Assembly (NCBI GenBank): GCA_965214565.1
Contig: OZ243951.1
Span: forward strand, 2,604,001-2,668,000
Direction of reading: 5' to 3'
Length of the DNA stretch: 64,000 nucleotides
Source of the DNA: VXYK01 sp965214565
GTDB taxonomy: Bacteria > Actinomycetota > Acidimicrobiia > Acidimicrobiales > Aldehydirespiratoraceae
Numbering within the stretch: position 1 is the first letter of the stretch; each line of letters opens with the position of its first letter. Both the position numbers and the translations under genes were made by a program. The notes under the pieces are model-generated. The model worked only from the letters and a program-made list of their open reading frames with translations. It did not search any database and was not told the DNA's origin. Shown here piece after piece: positions 52,180-60,859 of this stretch.

Positions 52180-53022
52180 TCAGGGTGCGGCCAGCGGGCC
52201 GTAGAGGTCGGGGCGTCGGTCACGATAGAACGCCCACTGGTCGCGGACCTCTGCGATCTGGGCGAGGTCCAGTTCACGCAGTACCAACTCCTCGGTCTGG
52301 TCCGAGGCGGCGCCATCGAGGATCTGGCCTCTGGGGGTGGCGATGTAGGACGTTCCGTAGAAGTCGTTGTCGCCGAGCGGTTCCACCCCGACCCGGTTGA
52401 TGGCGCCGACGAAGTACATGTTGGCGGCCGCGGCAGCGGTCTGTTCAAGTTGCCAGAGATAGGCCGAGAGCCCGCGGCTGGTCGCGGAGGGGTTGAATAC
52501 GATCTCCGCGCCGGCGAGCCCCAGGGCCCGCCAGCCCTCTGGGAAGTGCCGGTCATAGCAGATGTAGACGCCGACCTTGCCGACCGCCGTGTCGAAGACC
52601 GGGTAACCCAGGTTTCCGGGACGGAAGTAGAACTTCTCCCAGAATCCCTTCACCTGCGGGATATGGGTCTTGCGGTACTTGCCGAGGTAGGAACCGTCCG
52701 CGTCGATCACCGCGGCGGTGTTGTACAGGAATCCGGGCTGTTCCTCTTCATACATCGGGAGCACGAGCACCATTTCATGACGCGCTGCCAGTTCGCAGAA
52801 GCGCTTGGTGGTCGGCCCATCGGGGACGGCCTCGGCGTAGGAGTAGAACTCAGTGTCCTGCACCTGGCAGAAGTAGGGCCCGTAGAACAGCTCTTGAAAG
52901 CACATGACCTGAACGCCCGCGGCTGCTGCTTCGGCCACGTACTTCTCGTGGAGGGTGATCATCGATTCTTTGTCGCCTGTCCACGCCACTTGGACGATGG
53001 CTGCACTGACTTTGTCTGCCAT
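52180..53022 (-). CDS. N-carbamoyl-beta-alanine amidohydrolase (beta-ureidopropionase-like), nitrilase family
   Basis: A 280-residue nitrilase-superfamily amidase with the full catalytic set: Glu in MCFQELFYGPYF, Lys in YRKTHIPQVKGFWEKFYF, and Cys in VGVYICYDRHFPEGWRAL. It hydrolyses N-carbamoyl-beta-alanine to beta-alanine, CO2 and ammonia, the last step of reductive pyrimidine breakdown. It heads the minus-strand operon, with AAGGGG in front of ATG 53022. Agmatine-type amidases (N-carbamoylputrescine amidase) are close relatives, but the neighbouring dihydropyrimidinase decides the call. Confidence 0.9.
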   Translation of the reverse strand: MADKVSAAIVQVAWTGDKESMITLHEKYVAEAAAAGVQVMCFQELFYGPYFCQVQDTEFYSYAEAVPDGPTTKRFCELAARHEMVLVLPMYEEEQPGFLYNTAAVIDADGSYLGKYRKTHIPQVKGFWEKFYFRPGNLGYPVFDTAVGKVGVYICYDRHFPEGWRALGLAGAEIVFNPSATSRGLSAYLWQLEQTAAAAANMYFVGAINRVGVEPLGDNDFYGTSYIATPRGQILDGAASDQTEELVLRELDLAQIAEVRDQWAFYRDRRPDLYGPLAAP

Positions 53023-53152
53023 GCCTGACCCCTTCTCGTTCCTTACGCTCGCACGTCGAGTCTGTCTGCGTAACCAGACTGGCTTCCAGTCGGGCAGTGG
53101 CGATCATCGTAGTTCAAGATTCACCGATGGTCCTTGCTCGACCCAAGCCCAC

Positions 53153-53235
53153 GGGAGCGGCTCCGTCGCCGCGCGGTGCTGTGGGAGCGGCTCAGTTGCC
53201 GCGCGGTGCTGTGGGAGCGCCTCAGTCGCCGCTCA
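53153..53235. repeat. 30-bp tandem repeat, about 2.8 copies
   Basis: Units beginning GGGAGCGGCTC at 53153, 53183 and (partial) 53213 differ by a few bases. The array ends inside the 3' end of the VOC gene at 53222, so it may have shifted that gene's stop position. No CRISPR-like spacers. Confidence 0.8.
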
Positions 53236-53680
53236 TTGCTTCGGCGGCTCGTTTGGCCACCTCTTCGGCGTCGACGTCCTCAATACGACTGGCCACACCC
53301 CATCGGTGGCCCCACGGGTCGAGGAACATCCCGGCCCGGTCCCCGTAGAACTGCTCTGTGACGGGACGCAGCTCAGTCGCCCCAGCCGCCAGCGCCGCCG
53401 CGAACGTGGCGTCCACATCCTCGACATAGACGTTCAGTGAGACAGCGGTGCCGCCTAGAGACTTGGGACCGACCACGCCAATTTCTGGGTACTCGTCGGA
53501 GATCATGATCAGCGAACCGTCCAACTCCAACTCGGCGTGACCGACCTTGCCGGCCTCCTCGAGACGCAATCGCTCGTTGGCGCCGAGGACTGCCATGTAG
53601 AACTCGATGGCGTCACTCGCCCCGTCGACGCAGAGTGCCGGTGTCAGTCTCGGATAGTCGTCCGGAATCGGATCGGTCAT
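53222..53680 (-). CDS. VOC-superfamily protein (PhnB/glyoxalase-like)
   Basis: A 152-residue VOC protein of the PhnB-like group: LTPALCVDGASDAIEFYMAVLGANERLRL, VGHAELELDGSLIMISDEYPE, VSLNVYVEDVDATFAAALAAGA and MFLDPWGHRWGVASRIEDV. Substrate unknown. The last residues (AEEVAKRAAEAMSGD) are encoded next to a 30-bp tandem repeat. ATG 53680 starts the gene. Confidence 0.87.
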   Translation of the reverse strand: MTDPIPDDYPRLTPALCVDGASDAIEFYMAVLGANERLRLEEAGKVGHAELELDGSLIMISDEYPEIGVVGPKSLGGTAVSLNVYVEDVDATFAAALAAGATELRPVTEQFYGDRAGMFLDPWGHRWGVASRIEDVDAEEVAKRAAEAMSGD

Positions 53681-53700
53681 TGGCTGCCTTCCTATTGAGC

Positions 53701-53736
53701 ACGTGAGCCTGTTGAGTTACGTGAGCCTGTTGAGCA
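53701..53736. repeat. 18-bp direct repeat, two copies
   Basis: ACGTGAGCCTGTTGAG followed by two variable bases occurs at 53701 and 53719, in the divergent region between the VOC gene and the cyclopropane synthase gene. Possible regulatory duplication; no protein is known to bind it. Confidence 0.75.
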
Positions 53737-53797
53737 GATGGGCGAACGCCGATAATATCCGCGGCAGTTCAACGATGGACAGCCACGCGGGGGATTC

Positions 53798-54934
53798 GTG
53801 CCAGACGCGAAGAGTACGGGACTTGAACTGCTATCCGAGGCAGGCGTGACTGTCGGCGGGGATGCACCCCATGACATTCATATTCATGATGACAGCATCT
53901 GGTCGCACATTCTCAGAGATCGTGAACTCGGTTTGGGCGAGACCTACATGGATGGTGGCTGGGACGCCAACCGGCTCGACGAGTTCTTGACCCTGGTCCA
54001 GACTGCGGACCTTCGATCCCTGGTGACACCAAGCCCTCAATTGCTTGTGTTGGCGGCCAAGTCCAAGATCATGAACCGGCAGTCGAAGGACAGGGCCCGC
54101 CGAAACGCGCGGGCCCACTACAACATCGGCAACGACTTGTACGAGCGCATGCTCGACAAGCGAATGATCTACTCGTGCGCCTACTGGAAGGACATGGATG
54201 GAGATCCGTCGAGAGCGGGCGCTCTCGACGCGGCCCAAGAAGCCAAGCTCGATCTGATCTGTCGGAAGTTGGGTTTGGAACCCGGCATGACGCTGCTCGA
54301 CATCGGTTGTGGCTGGGGCGGTTTCGCGCAGTTCGCGGCGCAGCGCTATCAAGTGGAGGTCACGGGAGTCTCTCCGGCCGAGGAGCAAGTCTCGTTGGCT
54401 AGGCGACGCTGCGCCGACCTACCGGTGCGGATCATCGAGGCCGATTATCGCGATCTCGACGGGACCTATGACCGCATAACTTCGATTGGAATGATGGAAC
54501 ATGTGGGTCCGAAGAACCTGCCGACCTTCTTCGACAAGTGCCGCGAACTCCTCGATCCTGATGGGATGATGCTGCACCACACCATCGGGTCGAACGACTG
54601 GAAGACGTCCGGCGACCCCTGGTTCGACCGCTACATCTTTCCGGGTGGCGTGCTTCCCTCGCTCGGCCAGATAGCCCAAGCCGCCCAGTCCCACTGGACG
54701 ATCGAGGACGTTCACAACTTCGGTCCTTACTACACCCGGACACTGTTGGCGTGGGACGCCAATATTTCGGCCCGATGGGATGAGATCCCGCACTACGATG
54801 AACGCTTTCGACGGATGTGGCACTACTACCTGATGAGTTCGGCGGCGGGCTTCCGGGCACGCGCCATCCAACTGTGGCAAGTCGTGTTCACGCGCGCCAA
54901 GCGGGCTCAGCCCATCTGGACGCCGGTCCGCTGA
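53798..54934 (+). CDS. Cyclopropane-fatty-acyl-phospholipid synthase family protein
   Basis: A 378-residue SAM-dependent enzyme similar in length to E. coli Cfa. It methylenates double bonds of membrane phospholipid acyl chains. It has an N-terminal lipid-binding part (SHILRDRELGLGETYMDGGWDA), NARAHYNIGNDLYERMLD, YSCAYWKD, the SAM motif TLLDIGCGWGGFAQ, the bicarbonate-site GMMEHVGPKNLPTFF, and FPGGVLPSLGQI. GTG 53798 follows GGGGGA. TAATAT about 45 bp upstream may be the -10. Confidence 0.9.
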   Translation: MPDAKSTGLELLSEAGVTVGGDAPHDIHIHDDSIWSHILRDRELGLGETYMDGGWDANRLDEFLTLVQTADLRSLVTPSPQLLVLAAKSKIMNRQSKDRARRNARAHYNIGNDLYERMLDKRMIYSCAYWKDMDGDPSRAGALDAAQEAKLDLICRKLGLEPGMTLLDIGCGWGGFAQFAAQRYQVEVTGVSPAEEQVSLARRRCADLPVRIIEADYRDLDGTYDRITSIGMMEHVGPKNLPTFFDKCRELLDPDGMMLHHTIGSNDWKTSGDPWFDRYIFPGGVLPSLGQIAQAAQSHWTIEDVHNFGPYYTRTLLAWDANISARWDEIPHYDERFRRMWHYYLMSSAAGFRARAIQLWQVVFTRAKRAQPIWTPVR

Positions 54935-54955
54935 ACGATCAACCCGAGCGTGTTC

Positions 54956-56257
54956 TTAGAACTGCTGTTCCTCGGTGCTTCCCTTGAGTGCCAGAGTCGA
55001 AGCCTTGCCGCCGGAGATCACCGTGGCGACATCATCGAAGTAACCGGCGCCGACTTCCCGTTGGTGGCGCGTGGCGGTGTAGCCGTCGGCCTCCATACCG
55101 AATTCCCGTTGCTGCAGATCCACATAGGCCGACATGTCTGATGCGTTGTAGCCTTGCGCCAATTCGAAGGCTGAGGCGTTGAGCGCGTGCCATCCGGCAA
55201 GAGTGATGAACTGGAATGCATAACCCATCGAGCCCAACTCCTTTTGGAACTTGGCGATGGTCGAGTCGTCGAGAGCTACCGACCAGTTGAACGAGGGTGA
55301 GCAGTTGTAGGCCAGCATCTTGTCTGGGAACTCTGCCTGGATTGCCTCCGCGAATCGTCGGGCTTCGTCGAGGTCAGGGGTGGAGGTCTCGCACCAGATC
55401 AGGTCGCAGTACGGGGCATAGGCGAGGCTGCGCTTGACGGGTGTCGCCAAACCGGGCTCGGTATAGAAGAAACCCTCCGACGAGCGCTCGCCGGTCAAGA
55501 ACTCCCGGTCCCGTTCGTCGACATCGCTGGTGATGAGGTTCGCGCCGAGCGCGTCGGTGCGAGCGACGATGATCGTGTCGACTCCGACCACATCGGCAGC
55601 CAGGCGTGCCGCACTCAGAGTAGCAATGTGCTGTTGGGTGGGGATGAGCACCTTTCCGCCCATGTGCCCGCATTTCTTGGCAGAACTCAACTGGTCTTCC
55701 CAATGGACCCCAGCGGCACCGGCTTCGATCATCGACTTCATGAGTTCGAAGGCGTTGAGCGGGCCGCCGAAACCGGCTTCGGCGTCTGCCACGATCGGCA
55801 GCAGGTAGTCGACGTTTGGGGAACCGGACGTCTCGGACCATTCGATCTGGTCGGCACGGCGCAGAGCGTTGTTGATTCGTGCTACTACCGAAGGCACCGA
55901 GTTCGACGGGTACAGGGACTGGTCGGGGTAGACATGGCCGGAGAGGTTGGCGTCGCCGGCGACCTGCCAGCCCGACAGGTAGATGGCGGGCAGTCCGGCC
56001 TTCGCGTACTGAATGGCCTGACCACCGGTCATTGCTCCGAGGGCGTGTACGTAGTCCTTGCTGTGGAGTTGGTGCCAGAGCTTTGCGGATCCCTGGCGTG
56101 CAAGGGTCAGTTCTGGTGTCACTGATCCGCGCAGGCGTACCACGTCAGCCGCGCTGTAGTCACGGGTGAGCCCGTTCCAGCGGTCGTTGGAAGCCCAGTC
56201 GTGTTCGAGGGCGCTTACCTGCTCATCGAAGTTGGCGTTCATCTTGTTGCCGATCAT
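54956..56257 (-). CDS. aceA: Isocitrate lyase
   Basis: A 433-residue isocitrate lyase that splits isocitrate to succinate and glyoxylate, letting the cell grow on acetyl units. It shows TGGQAIQYAKAGLPAIYLSGWQVAGDAN, the metal-binding PIVADAEAGFGG, and the catalytic KKCGHMGGKVLIPT and CETSTPDLDEARRFA blocks. The start ATG 56257 (MIGNKMNA) has AGGAG 7-8 nt upstream; an upstream in-frame extension would cross the AT-rich control region. It is divergent from a RamB-like gene, a known controller of aceA in corynebacteria. Malate synthase is not in the window. Confidence 0.95.
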   Translation of the reverse strand: MIGNKMNANFDEQVSALEHDWASNDRWNGLTRDYSAADVVRLRGSVTPELTLARQGSAKLWHQLHSKDYVHALGAMTGGQAIQYAKAGLPAIYLSGWQVAGDANLSGHVYPDQSLYPSNSVPSVVARINNALRRADQIEWSETSGSPNVDYLLPIVADAEAGFGGPLNAFELMKSMIEAGAAGVHWEDQLSSAKKCGHMGGKVLIPTQQHIATLSAARLAADVVGVDTIIVARTDALGANLITSDVDERDREFLTGERSSEGFFYTEPGLATPVKRSLAYAPYCDLIWCETSTPDLDEARRFAEAIQAEFPDKMLAYNCSPSFNWSVALDDSTIAKFQKELGSMGYAFQFITLAGWHALNASAFELAQGYNASDMSAYVDLQQREFGMEADGYTATRHQREVGAGYFDDVATVISGGKASTLALKGSTEEQQF

Positions 56258-56419
56258 CGGGTCTCTCCTGATTGTTTGCGTTGCGCGTCCACGGCGCAGC
56301 GAGTCAGTGTTATAAGCACGTTTCAGTATGAGTCGCAACAACATGAATAAAGCCAGAAAATTGGTTAGTTCATTCATATCTGAATTTACAATAATCAAAA
56401 AAACGGTCATTATTTTGAG
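56258..56419. promoter_or_regulatory. AT-rich divergent control region of aceA and the RamB-like gene
   Basis: This gap is far richer in A and T than its surroundings. ATTCA-TATC-TGAAT (56372-56385) and AATAAT...ATTATT (56390-56395 and 56409-56414) are inverted repeats. TACAAT (56387-56392) could be a -10 box for the regulator gene. A shared operator for autoregulation and aceA control is likely but not shown. Confidence 0.55.
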
Positions 56420-57898
56420 ATGGCAGATCAATTCGACCCACTTGTCTTGGGCAGCAGAGTGCGGCACGCCCGGCGGCGCGCCGGCTATACGCTCGCCGAA
56501 GTCTCCGCTGTTGTGAAGCGTCCCGCGCCGTACCTTTCGCAACTCGAGACCGGAAAGGTCGAACCGAAGATCAGCCTGCTCGGTGAACTCGCGGACATTT
56601 TCGGCACGACAACGACCGATTTCCTGTCACCCGAACCCCCCGACCGTCGCGCAGATCTGGAGATCTCACTGGCACGTGCCCAGAGTGACCCTGCCTATCG
56701 AGCTCTTGGACTGCCCCACCTGAAAGCGTCGGCCAAGGTCACAAACGAGGTCCTAGAGCATCTCGTCGCCCTCTGGAACGAGTTGAGCTGCCAGAACGTG
56801 CAACAGCAGCAGGAACCCTCGAACACGGTTCGTTTCGCAGACTTCGCTCGGTCGGCCAACATCGCGTTGCGCGCCGAGATGCGCCAAAGAGCCAACCACT
56901 ATGACGAGATAGAAGCAATCGCCGAACGAGCCCTGGTGGACGCCAACTATCCAGGAACGGGACCCATCAGCGAACGAGTCCTCACCGAACTGGTGGCGGG
57001 CCAGGGATTCACCATCGAACGAGTCCGTTCCATGCCACGCACCGCCCGCAGTATCACCGATACCCGAGACAAGATCATCTTCATTCCCGACCGAGGAGGA
57101 CTGAAAATCCGTGAGGCCCGGTCCGTGGTGCTGCAGACGCTGGGACACTTCGCACTTGAGCACACCGACACCCGTGACTTTGCCGAGTATCTGCGGCAAC
57201 GCATCGAATCGAACTATTTTGCCGCGGCGATCCTGGCTCCCGAAGAACCAGCCGTGGCGTTCCTCCGCGAGGCGCAGGCCGACGACGACATCTCCGTAGA
57301 AGACCTCAAGGAGGTCTTCTACATCTCCTATGAGATGGCGGCACATCGATTCACCAACCTCGCCACCCACCATCTGGGGATCCCCTGCCACTTCGTGCGA
57401 ACCGACCGAGAGGGTGTGATCAATAAGGCTTACGAGAACGACGGGATCCGTTTCCCCGCGGCGCCCGACGGTGCTCTCGAAGGTGAGCGTGTCCCGCGTC
57501 AATGGGGGAGTCGACAGGCTTGGAACGCATCGGGGAGTTTCCTGCTGCACAGTCAGTTCACCGTCACCGACGGCGGTGAGTACTTCTGCACCACCTACAT
57601 CGAAACGGAAACGGACCGCTGGCCCCATGCAATCACCCTGGGCACGCGCGCGGAGTTCGCACACTACTTCCGGGGATCGGACACGCTGCGCAGGGAATAC
57701 TGCAGGGCCCGTGAGATCGAACCTGACCCCGCCCTGGTCAACGAATGGAAGGACGTGACCTGGTCGTCGGCTGCAGAGCGCAGCCATGTGCTCTCTGCGC
57801 TTCCGCCCTCCGACCTCGAGTTCAGTCCGTTTCCGGGAATAGATCTGCTCGACGTGTACCGGTTCCTAGAGCGCCAGCGGCGATCTCGGCGGCCCTAA
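56420..57898 (+). CDS. ramB: RamB-type XRE transcriptional regulator of acetate/glyoxylate metabolism
   Basis: A 492-residue regulator. Residues about 8-65 are an XRE helix-turn-helix (LGSRVRHARRRAGYTLAEVSAVVKRPAPYLSQLETGKVEPKISLL). A central region is related to the IrrE/DUF955 peptidase fold with a degenerate motif (LGHFALEH instead of HExxH). The C-terminal part is the short-chain fatty-acyl regulator type (HFVRTDREGVINKAYENDGIRFPAAPDG). This architecture is that of RamB, which controls aceA and aceB in corynebacteria and mycobacteria. Adjacency to divergent aceA supports the same role here. The ATG has only a weak TTGAG upstream. Confidence 0.9.
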   Translation: MADQFDPLVLGSRVRHARRRAGYTLAEVSAVVKRPAPYLSQLETGKVEPKISLLGELADIFGTTTTDFLSPEPPDRRADLEISLARAQSDPAYRALGLPHLKASAKVTNEVLEHLVALWNELSCQNVQQQQEPSNTVRFADFARSANIALRAEMRQRANHYDEIEAIAERALVDANYPGTGPISERVLTELVAGQGFTIERVRSMPRTARSITDTRDKIIFIPDRGGLKIREARSVVLQTLGHFALEHTDTRDFAEYLRQRIESNYFAAAILAPEEPAVAFLREAQADDDISVEDLKEVFYISYEMAAHRFTNLATHHLGIPCHFVRTDREGVINKAYENDGIRFPAAPDGALEGERVPRQWGSRQAWNASGSFLLHSQFTVTDGGEYFCTTYIETETDRWPHAITLGTRAEFAHYFRGSDTLRREYCRAREIEPDPALVNEWKDVTWSSAAERSHVLSALPPSDLEFSPFPGIDLLDVYRFLERQRRSRRP

Positions 57899-58470
57899 CG
57901 CGCCAGAACAACGACGTGGTCGATCGCCGCGGTGGCAACGTGGACCTGATCGTCTCGCGGTTGATCGACGGCCACTGCGATCACGTCGGCCCCAGCCGTG
58001 GTCAGCAGCCCGCTGACGCGTTCATCGGCGACAATCACCTCGATTTGAGCTTGATCCGCTGCCAGTTCGTGGAGCACTTCCGCGAGCACCGCCGACGGCC
58101 GCAGACGTGCCCCCGTCACGCGGTGCTGGGCTGGTGACGTGTTGATGGTGGCGATCGAGGATGCCGGGATCAGAATTAGGTCGTCGTTGTCGTCGCAGAC
58201 CAGCACGAAGTCGGCCCCGACTGCGGCGATTCGACCGTGACAGCATCGTCCACCAGCGGTTTTGACCGTCACCGGGCGTCCTCGTTCGCCCAAGTCCAAG
58301 AGCACTCCGGTGATCGTGGACTCCTGCGCGGCCTGATGTTCCAGCGATCTCTGGCGGGCACGCGCGGCAACGGCCTCATCGACTCGGCAGTCAGCCAACC
58401 AGCGCGACCAGTCCGCCAACGGATCGTTGTGCTGGTCGGCGATCGGTTGCCGATAGAGCTTATTTTTCAT
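57895..58470 (-). CDS. Hypothetical protein, possible small-barrel domain
   Basis: A 191-residue protein I do not recognise. A helical N-terminus (DPLADWSRWLADCRVDEAVAARARQRSLEHQAAQE) leads into a beta-rich region resembling a small beta-barrel (GVLLDLGERGRPVTVKTAGGRCCHGRIAAVGADFVLVCDD..LILIPASSIATI), then another helix and a beta end. The barrel guess is by pattern only. It overlaps the convergent ramB stop by four bases. The starts of this gene and phoH are 36 bp apart and divergent. Confidence 0.6.
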   Translation of the reverse strand: MKNKLYRQPIADQHNDPLADWSRWLADCRVDEAVAARARQRSLEHQAAQESTITGVLLDLGERGRPVTVKTAGGRCCHGRIAAVGADFVLVCDDNDDLILIPASSIATINTSPAQHRVTGARLRPSAVLAEVLHELAADQAQIEVIVADERVSGLLTTAGADVIAVAVDQPRDDQVHVATAAIDHVVVLAR

Positions 58471-58506
58471 GAAGCTCAGAGGGTAGCGCTAATATCTGGG
58501 TGACCG

Positions 58507-59478
58507 ATGACTGAACAGACCACCACGCTTCACATCCCCGGCAACCATCTGATGGGGACGCTGCTCGGTGAGTACGATCAGCATCTGCGCCACATAGAGG
58601 ACGCGTTCCCCGAAACCACCGTGACTGTTCGAGGCAACGAGGTGCATCTCTCGGGCCCTGACGTATGGGCCGCGCGGACAACCTTCGAGGAACTCGTGTT
58701 GTTGGCGGAGAACGGCCAACGCCTCGACCTCAATACGCTCGACTCGACGATCGACATGGTGCGAGCCGACGAACGACCTTCGACCCTGTTGAACCATGAG
58801 ATTCTGCGGGCTGACCGAGGCAGGGTGATCCGTCCCAAGTCGAGCGGGCAGAAGCGGTACGTCGAAGCGATCGCGGACAATGTTGTCACCTTCGGTATCG
58901 GTCCGGCCGGGACGGGGAAGTCCTGGTTGGCGGTGGCAACCGCAGTCGCCGCTCTGCAAACCGAATCAGTCGAGCGGATCATCCTGACCAGGCCTGCTGT
59001 CGAGGCCGGAGAGCGTCTTGGGTTTCTGCCCGGCGACCTGATGGCCAAGGTCGACCCCTATCTTCGCCCGCTGTACGACGCGCTCCACGACATGGCCGGC
59101 ACCGACGGTGTTGAGCGGTTGATGGAGCGGGGGGTAGTGGAGGTGGCACCGCTTGCATTCATGCGCGGTCGCACGCTCAACTCGTCGTTCATAATCCTCG
59201 ACGAGGCCCAGAACACCACAGCCGAACAGATGAAAATGTTCCTGACGAGGATCGGCCATGGATCGAAGGCGGTCGTTACCGGTGACATCACCCAAGTCGA
59301 CGTAGCGACCGGTCGCAGTGGCCTCGCCGGTCTGGAACCGATTCTGGGTGGGATCGAGGGCGTTGGTTTCGTGTGGCTAACCAAGCGTGATGTGGTACGC
59401 CACCGCATCGTGGCCGAGATCGTCGATGCATACGAGAAGGCGACCGACTTCAGTGAACCTCCCGGCGGACCTGCGTGA
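58507..59478 (+). CDS. PhoH-like ATPase
   Basis: A 323-residue PhoH-family ATPase. An N-terminal KH-like region (residues 8-95, HLRHIEDAFPETTVTVRGNEVHLSG) precedes the P-loop domain with Walker A GIGPAGTGKSWLAVA, ERIILTRPAVEAGERLGFLPGD and Walker B FIILDEAQNTT. It is the ribosome/RNA-linked member normally found upstream of ybeY, as here. ATG 58507 starts the gene; its stop overlaps the ybeY GTG (GTGA), so the block phoH-ybeY-corC-era is one tightly coupled operon. Confidence 0.93.
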   Translation: MTEQTTTLHIPGNHLMGTLLGEYDQHLRHIEDAFPETTVTVRGNEVHLSGPDVWAARTTFEELVLLAENGQRLDLNTLDSTIDMVRADERPSTLLNHEILRADRGRVIRPKSSGQKRYVEAIADNVVTFGIGPAGTGKSWLAVATAVAALQTESVERIILTRPAVEAGERLGFLPGDLMAKVDPYLRPLYDALHDMAGTDGVERLMERGVVEVAPLAFMRGRTLNSSFIILDEAQNTTAEQMKMFLTRIGHGSKAVVTGDITQVDVATGRSGLAGLEPILGGIEGVGFVWLTKRDVVRHRIVAEIVDAYEKATDFSEPPGGPA

Positions 59479-59951
59479 ACGACTCGGCCGGCCCGGTGGT
59501 AGTGGTGCTCAACGAGCAGGACGCCATCGAAATCGACATGGGTCGCTGGCAGCGTCTTGCCGCACGATCCCTCACGACTTCGGGAGTCACGAACGGCGAA
59601 CTCAACTTGATCTTTGTCGACGAAGGAGCGATGACCGAACTGAATGCCCAGCACATGGGAAAGGACTATGCCACCGACGTTCTGTCGTTTCCCCTCGACG
59701 GTTCAGATCCTGCGGAGTGGGGTCAGTCCTTGATCGGTGATGTGGTCGTCTGTCCGGCTCGAGCCGCGGCCCAAGCACCAGATCACGATGGCCTCCCAGG
59801 CCACGATGGGTCCCTCGATGACGAACTCGCACTGCTGATAGTCCATGGCGTACTGCATGTGCTCGGCCACGACCATTACGACACACCGACGACAACTCAG
59901 ATGCAGTCCTGCGAGCAGGCTCTCCTGCGTCAACACCACCGCCGCGCATGA
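59475..59951 (+). CDS. ybeY: Endoribonuclease YbeY
   Basis: A 158-residue metal-dependent RNase for 16S rRNA 3' maturation and ribosome quality control. It has TDVLSFPLDG and the zinc motif VHGVLHVLGHDHYD (H-x3-H-x5-H). An insertion (about 107-122, AQAPDHDGLPGHDG) before the motif is slightly longer than usual. GTG 59475 overlaps phoH; the stop overlaps the next ATG. Confidence 0.93.
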   Translation: MNDSAGPVVVVLNEQDAIEIDMGRWQRLAARSLTTSGVTNGELNLIFVDEGAMTELNAQHMGKDYATDVLSFPLDGSDPAEWGQSLIGDVVVCPARAAAQAPDHDGLPGHDGSLDDELALLIVHGVLHVLGHDHYDTPTTTQMQSCEQALLRQHHRRA

Positions 59952-60859
59952 TCTGGACCGTGTTGTCCTTAGTTGTGGCTCTGGCAGCGGGGCTAGTCGC
60001 CGGCGTCGCGCTGACGCTCACCGACCGCATCCCCAAACGGCTGTCGGTGAAACGCTTCGATGCTCCGGTCGCTTCTGAAGACGAATTGATTGCGCTCACC
60101 GAAGCCGCCGCTGCTGATGACGTGATTGATGATGAGGAGCGGGAACTGATCGAGTCGGTCTTCGCACTCGATGACACGATTGCCCGGGAGGTGATGGTGC
60201 CCCGCACTGACATGGTCGCGGTGGCTTCCGATCTGGGCATTGCCGCGGTCGTCGATATCGCGATCGACAAGGGGTTGAGCCGACTTCCCGTCTTCGGCGA
60301 GGACCTCGACGACATCGTCGGTGTGTGCCTGATGAAGGACCTGACCCGTGCGGAACGGGCGGGACGCGGAGACCAGCTCGTGGCGACGCTTATGCGACGC
60401 GCACGTTTCGTGCCCGAGACCAAGCAGGCGGGAGTCCTGTTGCGGGAAATGCAGGCGGGCCACTACCACCTCGCGATCGCGGTTGACGAATATGGCGGAA
60501 CCGCCGGTCTGGTCACGCTTGAAGACGTGGTGGAGGAGTTGGTTGGCGAGATAGTGGACGAGTTCGATGTCGAGGAGCCCCTCGTTGAGCCTCTTGCAGG
60601 CGGGGAGGTGCTGGTCCATGGAAGGATGCCTGTCGATCAACTGAACACCCTGGTGCGATCAGAACTCGGTGAGGGCGACTGGGACACCGTGGGGGGATTG
60701 ATATTCAGTACTCTTGGTCATGTCCCGACGGTCGGCGAGTCAATCGAACAGGGCGGTGTGCTCTTGAAGGTCGAACGCATGGAGGGTCGCCGGATCACCA
60801 AGGTGCGCCTCACGCCGGTTGAACTGCTCGGTCGCACCAGCACCGCCGATGATGACTGA
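59948..60859 (+). CDS. CorC-like CBS-domain protein with a single membrane anchor
   Basis: A 303-residue protein: one N-terminal membrane helix (MIWTVLSLVVALAAGLVAGVALTL), two CBS domains (VMVPRTDMVAVASDLGIAAVVDIAIDKGLSRLPVFGED; HYHLAIAVDEYGGTAGLVTLEDVVEELVGEI) and a C-terminal CorC/HlyC domain (GRMPVDQLNTLV...WDTVGGLIFSTLGHVPTVGE). The multi-helix CNNM (DUF21) membrane domain of full hemolysin-like transporters is missing, so it resembles soluble CorC more than a transporter. Its place between ybeY and era is the common one for CorC. Confidence 0.9.
   Translation: MIWTVLSLVVALAAGLVAGVALTLTDRIPKRLSVKRFDAPVASEDELIALTEAAAADDVIDDEERELIESVFALDDTIAREVMVPRTDMVAVASDLGIAAVVDIAIDKGLSRLPVFGEDLDDIVGVCLMKDLTRAERAGRGDQLVATLMRRARFVPETKQAGVLLREMQAGHYHLAIAVDEYGGTAGLVTLEDVVEELVGEIVDEFDVEEPLVEPLAGGEVLVHGRMPVDQLNTLVRSELGEGDWDTVGGLIFSTLGHVPTVGESIEQGGVLLKVERMEGRRITKVRLTPVELLGRTSTADDD

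Noticed and set aside
52143..52556. N-terminal extension of dihydropyrimidinase
   Set aside because: It is Pro/Ser/Arg-rich shadow sequence of the neighbouring amidase gene; ATG 52142 has a ribosome site and matches the family start.
56258..56542. 95-residue N-terminal extension of isocitrate lyase
   Set aside because: It crosses the AT-rich control region and has no resemblance to the family; ATG 56257 has AGGAG in front.
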